DNA of 64,000 bases from assembly GCA_964551735.1 (NCBI GenBank), contig CAZKEF010000027.1, positions 19,583-83,582 of the forward strand, read 5' to 3'. Positions 57,441 through 64,000 of this stretch are shown here, one piece after another; the stretch's first letter is position 1, and each line of letters opens with the position of its first letter. This stretch comes from DAOUAT01 sp964551735 (lineage in GTDB: Bacteria; Chloroflexota; Anaerolineae; CG2-30-64-16). The notes under the pieces are model-generated. The model saw nothing but the letters and a program-made list of their open reading frames with translations. It did not search any database and had not been told where the DNA came from. A program made the position numbers and the translations under genes.

Positions 57441-59165
57441 ATGCTCAATCCATCTCATCTTCCCGATACCATGCTCACCTGGCCGCTCTATGGCGCCGGG
57501 CTAGAGAATCTGGGCCGGGGGGGCCGCCCCTTGCGCTGGCCCACTCCCCGCCCCGCGCCTGACCAGATCTTGGTGCGCTCCGATGCCGTGGGGTTGTGCT
57601 ATTCCGACGTTAAGGTGATCCGCCAGGGCAGCGCGCATCCGCGGCTTTACGGTCGCGACCTGGCTGCGCGGCCCATCGTGCAAGGACACGAAGTCGCGCT
57701 GACCGTGGTCGAGGTGGGCGAGGCGTGGCGCGATCGCTTTCAACCCGGCCAAAGGATCGCGCTCCAGGCTGACATCTACTACCGCGGCAAGAACCTTGCT
57801 TACGGCTATGTCTTTGCCGGTGGCCTGGCACAGTACAGTCTGCTGGGGCCGGCTGTGCTCGACGGCGACGAGGGCTGTTACGTCATCCCCGTGCCTGATG
57901 GCCTGGGCTACGCTGAGGTCGCGCTTACCGAGCCCTGGGCCTGCGTGGAGGCGGCTTACGCACCGCGGCGCCGGGTGAGCGTTAAGCCTGGCGGCACGCT
58001 CTGGCTGCTGGGCAAGCCTGGCCTGACCGCGGCCTACCGCCTCGGCTTAGCGTTCGCGGGCGGCCCACCGGCGCGCGTCATCGCCACCGATGTGCCCGAG
58101 GCGTTGCACCGCGAGCTCCACGCGGCGGGCGTGCCGCACGCGATCCGCGACGACGTGGCCCCGGCCGATTACGCTGCCCTGGCCGAGGCCGAGACAAGCG
58201 CGGACTTCGACGATATCATTGTGCTCGACCCCGACGCCGAGCGGCTGGAGGCCGCGGGCCGCGTGGTGTCCACCGCGGGTGTCATCGCCATGATCGGCGA
58301 GCAACCGTTGGCCCGGCCGGTCGCGGTGGACGTTGGGCGCATCCACTACGACTATGTCGTCTACCTGGGTAAGTCCGGCCATGACATCGGCGCGGCCTAC
58401 GGCGCGGTGTGCAACCGGTCGGAGGTCAGGCCCGGCGGCGTCGCCTGGATCGTTGGTGGCGGCGGGCCGATGGGACGCATGCACCTCCAACGAATGCTCG
58501 AAATGCCTGCCGGGCCAGCTAAGATTGTTGTAGCTGAGACCAATCTCGTCCGCAACGCCGATCTGGTTGGCTCGTTCGGGCCGCTGGCGCGGAACAAAGG
58601 GATCGAGCTAACCGTCATCAACCCGAAGCTGATGACTGAGCCGGAGCTTGTTGCCGCGCTCCGCGAGGCGCATGGGGGCCGTAAGTTCGATGATATCGTT
58701 GTTATTGTCGCCAGTGTGCCCGCGATCGAAGCCGCGCTGCCGCAGCTTGCTTGCGATGGGTTGCTGGTGGTGTTTGGCGGGCTGGCGCGCGGTACGCTGG
58801 CGCAGCTCGATCTGTCGCAGATCTACCTGGGCTGCGTCCAGATCACCGGCTCGGCCGGGTCCACCATCCGTGACCAGGCGGCGGTGTTAGGCAAGGTCGC
58901 GGCCGGGCATCTCTCCACCGCCAGCGCGGTCGCCGCGGTCGGTGGCCTCGATGCAGCGCGCGATGGCATGCTGGGGCTGATGGAGGGCCGTTTCCCGGGC
59001 AAGATGGTGGTCTACCCGCAGGTTGAGGCATTTCCCCTGACTGGGTTGGCTGATCTGAAAACCGTCGCGCCGTCGGTGTATGACCTGTTGGGGCCGGGCG
59101 GCGGGTGGACCCGGGAAGCTGAAGCAGCGTTCCTGCGGCGCTATGCCGCAAACACCTACCCATGA
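57441..59165 (+). CDS. Medium-chain dehydrogenase-like protein with two Rossmann-type regions
   Basis: A 574-residue protein. The N-terminal GroES-like domain has zinc-site residues in GLCYSDVK (about residue 53) and GHEVALTV (about 82), as in alcohol/polyol dehydrogenases. Two nucleotide-binding-like segments follow: GGTLWLLGKPGLTAAYRLGLA (about 181) and AWIVGGGGPMGRMHLQRML (about 336). Usual family members are about 350-420 residues with one Rossmann fold, so this is an enlarged form, perhaps related to sorbose-1-phosphate-reductase-like proteins. Sugar-alcohol or sugar-phosphate oxidation is inferred. ATG 57441. Confidence 0.8.
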   Translation: MLNPSHLPDTMLTWPLYGAGLENLGRGGRPLRWPTPRPAPDQILVRSDAVGLCYSDVKVIRQGSAHPRLYGRDLAARPIVQGHEVALTVVEVGEAWRDRFQPGQRIALQADIYYRGKNLAYGYVFAGGLAQYSLLGPAVLDGDEGCYVIPVPDGLGYAEVALTEPWACVEAAYAPRRRVSVKPGGTLWLLGKPGLTAAYRLGLAFAGGPPARVIATDVPEALHRELHAAGVPHAIRDDVAPADYAALAEAETSADFDDIIVLDPDAERLEAAGRVVSTAGVIAMIGEQPLARPVAVDVGRIHYDYVVYLGKSGHDIGAAYGAVCNRSEVRPGGVAWIVGGGGPMGRMHLQRMLEMPAGPAKIVVAETNLVRNADLVGSFGPLARNKGIELTVINPKLMTEPELVAALREAHGGRKFDDIVVIVASVPAIEAALPQLACDGLLVVFGGLARGTLAQLDLSQIYLGCVQITGSAGSTIRDQAAVLGKVAAGHLSTASAVAAVGGLDAARDGMLGLMEGRFPGKMVVYPQVEAFPLTGLADLKTVAPSVYDLLGPGGGWTREAEAAFLRRYAANTYP

Positions 59166-59249
59166 GCGGCTCGAACGAGCCATGTACGGCGCGACCTTAG
59201 GATGCCGATGGGCGCATGTTTCGAGCGCCCTGCGCCGGTTACAGTGCAA

Positions 59250-59278
59250 TTGCACAAGACGTTGATCAGGTGTATGAT
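59250..59278 (+). promoter_or_regulatory. Promoter of the PIN-TRAM gene
   Basis: TTGCAC (59250-59255), 17-base spacer, TATGAT (59273-59278). The -35 is part of a perfect 12-base palindrome GTGCAATTGCAC (59244-59255). About 150 bases of leader follow, in which I see no gene. Confidence 0.6.
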
Positions 59279-59426
59279 AAGGATGCAAATCCGCTGCGGT
59301 GTGTGCCTCAGCGAGAGTCAGATTGTACACGAACACAGAGAAGGGAGGCGAGTCTGTTTCGGCTTCACCGGCCGCAAGATCACACTCTCCGGGGCTTATG
59401 CATCATCTAGAAAGGAACGGGCCCAT

Positions 59427-60494
59427 ATGGCTGCCGAAGTTATTTTTCGCGTCTTAGGACTCATCATTTTTGGTATTATCGGGTGGTTGGCAGGCACGAT
59501 CTGGGCGGGCACTTCTGAGCTCAACGCGATATCATTGCGCTATATCTTGCCCCTCACCGCAGGTGGGGCGCTGATCGGCGTCATTATTGCCCCCTGGTTG
59601 ACGACACGGCCCGCGGCCTGGTTTCGCCGCACAATCCGTGAGTTGACGGCGGCACAATTGCTGGCCGGGATCATCGGGTTAATCTTGGGGCTAGTGATCG
59701 CTGCGTTGGCTGCGCTGCCGCTGTCCTCGTTGCCGTTTCCATTTAACAGCATCCTGCCCACCATCGTCGCCGTGCTCTTCGGCTATCTTGGCGTAACGGT
59801 TCTGGTATTGCGCCAGCGTGAGATCTTAGCCCTCTTTCGCCGGCGTAGCGTGGGGGGCGGGGAATCCGATATCGTGTTACCTGAGGGGCATGAAGCTGAA
59901 GAGGCCGTATTGTTGCTGGATACCAGCGTAATCATAGATGGGCGCATTGCGGATGTGGCGCAGACCGGGTTTATCCGCGCCTCCATGATGATACCGAGAT
60001 TCGTCTTGGCCGAGTTGCAGTATATCGCCGATTCGCCGGATTCATTGCGGCGCAACCGAGGTCGCCGTGGACTGGAGATGCTGAATCGGATGCAGAAGGA
60101 TTCTCCCGTGCCGGTGCGGATCGTGGATATGGACATCGAGGGGGTGCGCCAGGTGGACGCCAAACTGGTGCAGTTGGCGCGCCAATTGGGTTGTCCCATC
60201 GTCACCAACGATTACAATTTGAATCGGGTGGCCGGCCTGCAAGGTGTGCAGGTGCTGAACATCAACGAGCTGAGCAACGCGGTCAAGTCCGTGGTGCTGC
60301 CCGGCGAAACCATGATGGTCCACATCATCCAGGAAGGCAAGGAAGTGGGGCAGGGCATTGCTTATTTCGATGATGGCACCATGGTCGTGGTCGAAAACGG
60401 GCGGCGCTACATGGATAGCGATATCGAAGTGACGGTCACCAAAGTATTGCAGACCAATGCCGGACGCATGATCTTCGCGACACCGAACCGATGA
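59427..60494 (+). CDS. Membrane-anchored PIN-TRAM domain protein (YacL-like)
   Basis: A 355-residue protein: four N-terminal transmembrane helices (residues 1-125), a PIN nuclease domain with the acidic residues in LLLDTSVIIDGRIAD (about 155) and TNDYNLNRVA, and a C-terminal TRAM RNA-binding domain (VLPGETMMVHIIQEGKEVGQGIAYFDDGTMVVVENG). The architecture is that of YacL/PIN-TRAM proteins, thought to process RNA at the membrane. AAAGGAAC precedes ATG 59427. It heads a unit with the cytidylate-kinase-like gene and cysS. Confidence 0.92.
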   Translation: MAAEVIFRVLGLIIFGIIGWLAGTIWAGTSELNAISLRYILPLTAGGALIGVIIAPWLTTRPAAWFRRTIRELTAAQLLAGIIGLILGLVIAALAALPLSSLPFPFNSILPTIVAVLFGYLGVTVLVLRQREILALFRRRSVGGGESDIVLPEGHEAEEAVLLLDTSVIIDGRIADVAQTGFIRASMMIPRFVLAELQYIADSPDSLRRNRGRRGLEMLNRMQKDSPVPVRIVDMDIEGVRQVDAKLVQLARQLGCPIVTNDYNLNRVAGLQGVQVLNINELSNAVKSVVLPGETMMVHIIQEGKEVGQGIAYFDDGTMVVVENGRRYMDSDIEVTVTKVLQTNAGRMIFATPNR

Positions 60495-60504
60495 GGTCTG
60501 GGAG

Positions 60505-61170
60505 ATGATCATCACGCTGTCACGCCAATTAGGCAGCCAGGGCGACACCATCGCCGCCCGGGTGGCCGCAGCTCTGGGGCTGAAGCTGGTGGATCGGGAG
60601 TGCGTCCACCAGGCCGCGCTGGCTGCGGGCGTGCCAGAGGAATACCTGCGGAAACTGATGTATGAGGGCCAGCGCAGCATGGCTGCCGATCTCCTGGATT
60701 CCCTAAGCGGCTCTGGCATGTTGCGCGATGCGCCAGCGCAGGCGCCCACGCCGCTCCTGGGGATCTTTGCGCCGATGCTCACCCCGACGGCCCTGAGCCT
60801 GGAAGAGGCCGCGGCTACTGTGGACCTGGTTATCAAAGATATCGCCAGCCAAGGCGACATGTTGCTGCTGGGCCAGGGCGGTCAATCGGTGTTTTGCGGG
60901 TATGAGGGCGCCTGTCACATTCAAGTCGTGGCGCCTATGGACCTGCGCATAGCGCGTGTGGCCCAGTTGGAACGCATCACGCTGGCCGCAGCCCGGCGCC
61001 GGGTGCGCGCCAACGACGCAGCGCGCGCGGAGTACGTGGCCCGTTTTCATGGCGTCAACTGGCACGATCCGTTATTGTACCACCTGGTGATCAACACGGG
61101 GCAGACCCCCGTGGATGTTGCTGTCTCGCTGATCGTCCATGCTGCCCAGGCCGTCGCGCATAGCCGTTGA
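60505..61170 (+). CDS. Cytidylate-kinase-like family protein
   Basis: A 221-residue P-loop protein. The N-terminus IITLSRQLGSQGDTIAARVAAAL is the degenerate phosphate-binding loop of the cytidylate-kinase-like family (no Lys-Ser/Thr of a standard Walker A). The lid-like R-I-A-R-V..RRRVRANDAAR follows at about residue 155. It probably phosphorylates a nucleotide or related small molecule; the substrate is not established for this family. It starts 10 bases after the PIN-TRAM gene. Confidence 0.85.
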   Translation: MIITLSRQLGSQGDTIAARVAAALGLKLVDRECVHQAALAAGVPEEYLRKLMYEGQRSMAADLLDSLSGSGMLRDAPAQAPTPLLGIFAPMLTPTALSLEEAAATVDLVIKDIASQGDMLLLGQGGQSVFCGYEGACHIQVVAPMDLRIARVAQLERITLAAARRRVRANDAARAEYVARFHGVNWHDPLLYHLVINTGQTPVDVAVSLIVHAAQAVAHSR

Positions 61171-61206
61171 TGCAGGCCTTCATAATTCTGTGGCGAGGGA
61201 GAAATC

Positions 61207-62604
61207 ATGTCGCTTGTTGTCTATAACACCTTGACGCGCGAGAAAGAGCCGTTCCAAACGGGTGATCCGGGCGAGGTCAAGATGTACGTGTGCGGGCCTA
61301 CTGTTTATGACGAGGCCCACGTCGGGCACGCAATGTCTTCCATCGTGTTCGACTTTATCCGGCGTTACCTGGAGCATAAAGGCTACCGCGTGCGCCACGT
61401 CATGAACTTCACGGACGTGGACGACAAGATCATCAGCCGGGCAAAGAACACCGGCGAGGATCCGGCCGCGATCGCCAATCGTTACAGTGAAGAATATCAG
61501 GCGCAACTGGAAACCCTGAATGTGTTACGTCCCACAGTGTTCCCGCGCGTCTCGCAGACTATCCCGGAGATCATCGAAATGGTCGCCGGGTTGTTGCAGG
61601 GGGGACACGCTTACCTTACTGCCGGTGGTGACGTGTATTTTCGCGTGCGCTCCGATCCCGATTACGGCAAGCTGTCGCGGCGGCGGTTGGACGAAGCTGT
61701 TTCCGGCACCCGCGTAGCAGCTAGCGACGAGAAAGAGGATGAAGGCGATTTTGCCTTGTGGAAGGCGGCCAAACCAGGGGAGCCAAGCTGGGAGAGCCCG
61801 TGGGGCCCCGGCCGGCCGGGTTGGCATATCGAATGCTCGGCCATGAGCCTACATCATCTGGGCGAACAAATCGATATCCACGGTGGCGGCAACGACCTGA
61901 TCTTCCCGCACCACGAGAACGAGATCGCCCAGACCGAAAGCTTCACTGGCAAGTCTTTCGCGCGCTACTGGCTGCACAACGGCATGCTCCAGCTCAAAGG
62001 CGAAAAGATGTCCAAGAGCCTGGGCAACTTGGTGACCATCGAGGAATTTCTCAGCAAGCACGATCCCGATGTGCTGCGCCTGGTGATCGCGGGCAGCGGC
62101 TATCGTAAGCCGTTGGCTTTCAACAAGGATGTGATCGCTGATGGTGAACGCGCACTGGAGCGGTTACGGTCCGCGCTGCGGCCAGCCACGGGCAGCGCCA
62201 GCACGGGGTCGGCCGCAGATGCGTTACAGGCGCAGGTGGCTCAGGCGCGCAACGCCTTCGAAGCAGCCATGGATGATGACTTCAACACGGCCGGCGGGCT
62301 GGCTGCTCTGTTCGACCTGGTACGTGCTATCAATACCGCGCGCGATGCTGGGTTGGGCGGCGAGCCGTTCACAGCCGCGCAGGGTGTCTTTCGCGCCTTG
62401 ACGAACGTCCTCGGCCTACAATTGACCGAGCCGCAGGCCAGTGGGCAGTCCATCGCACCGTTTGTTGACCTGCTATTGCGTGTGCGTGTGGACCTGCGCA
62501 AGGCCAAGCAGTGGGCTCTGGCCGACCAGATCCGGGACGAGCTGAAGGCGCTGGGCGTTATCGTCGAGGACGGACCCCAAGGCAGCACATGGCGGTTGGC
62601 ATGA
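61207..62604 (+). CDS. cysS: Cysteinyl-tRNA synthetase
   Basis: A 465-residue class I synthetase. The zinc-site Cys is in YVCGPTVYD, the HIGH-type motif is HVGHA, and KMSKSLGN is the KMSKS loop. GWHIECSAMS and GGNDLIFPHHENEIAQ supply the other zinc ligands. The DALR-type anticodon region ends the protein. Length is normal. Its stop overlaps the rlmB start (ATGA). Confidence 0.97.
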   Translation: MSLVVYNTLTREKEPFQTGDPGEVKMYVCGPTVYDEAHVGHAMSSIVFDFIRRYLEHKGYRVRHVMNFTDVDDKIISRAKNTGEDPAAIANRYSEEYQAQLETLNVLRPTVFPRVSQTIPEIIEMVAGLLQGGHAYLTAGGDVYFRVRSDPDYGKLSRRRLDEAVSGTRVAASDEKEDEGDFALWKAAKPGEPSWESPWGPGRPGWHIECSAMSLHHLGEQIDIHGGGNDLIFPHHENEIAQTESFTGKSFARYWLHNGMLQLKGEKMSKSLGNLVTIEEFLSKHDPDVLRLVIAGSGYRKPLAFNKDVIADGERALERLRSALRPATGSASTGSAADALQAQVAQARNAFEAAMDDDFNTAGGLAALFDLVRAINTARDAGLGGEPFTAAQGVFRALTNVLGLQLTEPQASGQSIAPFVDLLLRVRVDLRKAKQWALADQIRDELKALGVIVEDGPQGSTWRLA

Positions 62605-63494
62605 GCATCCAGCGCGCAAAGTCGAAGCCCGGCGGACGTGGCCCGCGGCAGAGACGGCCGACGGAGCCAGCAGTGTCTGCGCCCAAAGACGCGAGGCACC
62701 CCAAAGCAGAACTGGTCGCGCCGCCACCACCGGTGAAGGCGGCCAGATCTGCGGAGACCGAGCTGTTGTATGGCCGGCATGCCGTGTTGGAGGCGTTACG
62801 CGCCGGTCAGCGACGCTTTCTGCGCGTTTACCTGGGCCAGGGCGTGATCCGGGCCGGCATCATCGGCGGGATTGTAGCCGCAGCTCGGTTGCGCGGCTGC
62901 CCTGTGCTTGAAGCCTCGCGCCAGATCATGGATCAGGTTGGCGCGGCCAACCACCAGGGTGTGTTGGCCGAGGTCAGCACCTACAGCTACGTGGATTTTG
63001 ACGACCTGCTCCAACGCGCGGCCGCGCCCGATGCGCTCTACCTGGTGTTGGATCATCTGCAGGATGTTCAGAACGTAGGGACCCTGCTGCGCACAGCAGA
63101 GGCTATGGGCGTGACCGGCGTCGCTCTGCCGGAGCGGCGCGCGGCGGGCATCACGCCGGCAGTGGTGAACGCGTCGGCCGGCGCAGTGGAACACCTGGCC
63201 ATTGCGCTGGTGGGCAACCTGGCCCAGGCATTGGCCGAGCTCAAGGCTGCTGGTGTCTGGGTGGTTGGCCTGGATGCGGGGGCCGATACCGTGCCGCTGG
63301 CGCGCGCAGACCTGACGGGCCGGCTGGCGTTAGTCGTGGGCGCCGAGGGGGCCGGCCTGGCCCGCCTGCTGCGCGAGCGCTGTGACTGGCTGCTATCAAT
63401 TCCGATGTATGGTCGGGTGGATTCGCTGAACGCAGCGGTCGCCGGATCAGTGGCCCTGGTGGCTGCACGCCAGGCCCGTGCTGCAGATAGGTGA
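62601..63494 (+). CDS. rlmB: 23S rRNA 2'-O-methyltransferase, SpoU/TrmH family (RlmB-like)
   Basis: A 297-residue knotted SPOUT methyltransferase. An N-terminal substrate-binding domain (LLYGRHAVLEALRAGQRRF) follows a basic Pro-rich tail. The catalytic part has LDHLQDVQNVGTLLRTAEAMG (motif 1), VVGAEGAGLARLLRERCD (motif 2) and IPMYGRVDSLNAAVAGSVAL (motif 3). It likely methylates G2251 of 23S rRNA. Coupled to cysS, as in many Gram-positive-type genomes. Confidence 0.92.
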   Translation: MSIQRAKSKPGGRGPRQRRPTEPAVSAPKDARHPKAELVAPPPPVKAARSAETELLYGRHAVLEALRAGQRRFLRVYLGQGVIRAGIIGGIVAAARLRGCPVLEASRQIMDQVGAANHQGVLAEVSTYSYVDFDDLLQRAAAPDALYLVLDHLQDVQNVGTLLRTAEAMGVTGVALPERRAAGITPAVVNASAGAVEHLAIALVGNLAQALAELKAAGVWVVGLDAGADTVPLARADLTGRLALVVGAEGAGLARLLRERCDWLLSIPMYGRVDSLNAAVAGSVALVAARQARAADR

Positions 63495-63499
63495 TAAAT

Positions 63500-63528
63500 T
63501 TGACTTTTCATCCCCGCGCGGCTATACT
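63500..63528 (+). promoter_or_regulatory. Promoter of the tRNA-tuf transcription unit
   Basis: TTGACT (63500-63505), 17-base spacer, TATACT (63523-63528), about 52 bases before the first tRNA. Confidence 0.75.
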
Positions 63529-63580
63529 TGCGAGTCGCAGCGGCGGATGCGCGCCGATCGTGAAAGATCGGTTGGGCCAT

Positions 63581-63653
63581 GCCGACGTAGCTCAATCGGC
63601 AGAGCATCGACCTTGTAAGTCGAGGGTTGCCGGTTCAATTCCGGCCGTCGGCT
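63581..63653 (+). tRNA. tRNA-Thr (TGT)
   Basis: Acceptor GCCGACG/CGTCGGC, anticodon stem TCGAC/GTCGA with loop CTTGTAA (anticodon TGT), T-loop TTCAATT. CCA not encoded. Confidence 0.95.
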
Positions 63654-63677
63654 TACATAACGGCACTTTATCAATCT

Positions 63678-63759
63678 GGGCAGATACCCAAGTGGCCAAA
63701 GGGGGCTGACTGTAAATCAGCTGGCAACGCCTTCGGAGGTTCGAATCCTTCTCTGCCCA
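63678..63759 (+). tRNA. tRNA-Tyr (GTA)
   Basis: Acceptor GGGCAGA/TCTGCCC, anticodon stem CTGA/TCAG around CTGTAAA (anticodon GTA), and the long variable arm expected of bacterial tRNA-Tyr. Confidence 0.95.
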
Positions 63760-63766
63760 TTTCTTT

Positions 63767-63839
63767 GCCCACGTAGCTCAGTCGGTAGAGCACGTTCTTG
63801 GTAAGAACGGGGTCATCGGTTCAAGTCCGATCGTGGGCT
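63767..63839 (+). tRNA. tRNA-Thr (GGT)
   Basis: Acceptor GCCCACG/CGTGGGC, anticodon stem CGTTC/GAACG with loop TTGGTAA (anticodon GGT), T-loop TTCAAGT. Confidence 0.95.
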
Positions 63840-63945
63840 CCATAGGAAATGCTTGCACCATCGCCGCCGCTGCTCGGGCGTTTGAGCTTGAGTGCAGGCG
63901 GCGACTTATCGCTAACAGGCGACTGATACGCAGGAGGTTACCATC

Positions 63946-64000
63946 CATGGCAAAGGCAGTATTTGAGCGGACGAAGCCCCACGTCAATGTTGGGACGATT
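63946..64000 (+). CDS. tuf: Elongation factor Tu, 5' end (truncated by window)
   Basis: Begins MAKAVFERTKPHVNVGTI after CAGGAGG and runs off the window. The N-terminus is diagnostic of EF-Tu, just before the GHVDHGKT P-loop. The Thr-Tyr-Thr tRNA cluster upstream of tuf is a common bacterial arrangement, probably co-transcribed from the promoter at 63500. Confidence 0.93.

Overview
The window is GC-rich, densely coded bacterial DNA. It most resembles the Chloroflexota (Anaerolineae-like). This assignment is inferred from several traits: lipoproteins with long Ala/Pro/Thr linkers after the lipobox, a T-box leader on thrS, the blocks thrS / infC-rpmI-rplT and cysS-rlmB / tRNA-Thr-Tyr-Thr-tuf, many family-5 (Dpp/Opp-like) ABC transporters with glycoside hydrolases, and abundant short palindromic and heptameric repeats. 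No rRNA operon or CRISPR array is present. No gene-free stretch exceeds about 300 bases, apart from 23199-23764, which holds a promoter, a tRNA, a T-box and a small ORF.

Layout. (1) 9-11948: an acidic-polysaccharide utilisation locus. A minus-strand operon runs solute-binding lipoprotein, two permeases, two ATPases, GH88, heparinase-II/III-like lyase, GH130, and diverges from a GntR-LacI hybrid regulator with a palindromic operator. (2) 12093-15107: a decayed nucleotidyltransferase-like gene, a large palindromic repeat, a small hypothetical gene and a secreted lamin-tail/phospholipase-D protein. (3) 15258-21036: a LysR regulator, an 11-haem c-type cytochrome lipoprotein interrupted by an in-frame UGA with a SECIS-like hairpin, an LPxTG-anchored double rhodanese, a small ferredoxin and a two-subunit class I fumarase. 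(4) 21093-23198: a CsoR/CstR-type repressor with its operator, a 24-residue membrane peptide, thioredoxin, and an ECF sigma/anti-sigma pair. (5) 23243-27100: tRNA-Val, T-box, a Thr-rich small ORF, thrS, infC (AUU start), rpmI, rplT. (6) 27120-30790: a PfkB kinase, a D-lyxose isomerase-like protein, gene remnants and a solitary TnpB element.

(7) 30816-48351 is a 14-gene minus-strand operon. It codes for a peptide/amino-acid ABC transporter, four peptidase-like enzymes, an aspartoacylase-like amidohydrolase, a gamma-glutamyltransferase homologue, two related alpha/beta hydrolases, an MttB-type methyltransferase and a nitroreductase that keeps the substrate triad of iodotyrosine deiodinase. It diverges from a GntR/FCD regulator followed by two UroD-type methyltransferase homologues and an M19 dipeptidase (48489-52516). 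Two matching palindromes lie in the divergent promoter. (8) 52566-59165: an alpha-mannosidase (GH38) next to a remnant of a second one, a 5'-truncated P-type ATPase and an unusual double-Rossmann dehydrogenase. (9) 59427-64000: PIN-TRAM protein, cytidylate-kinase-like protein, cysS, rlmB, three tRNAs and the start of tuf.

The strongest candidate for something undescribed is the UGA-containing 11-haem cytochrome, a probable selenoprotein, in its rhodanese/ferredoxin setting. The second is the peptide/quaternary-amine/halotyrosine regulon of region 7.
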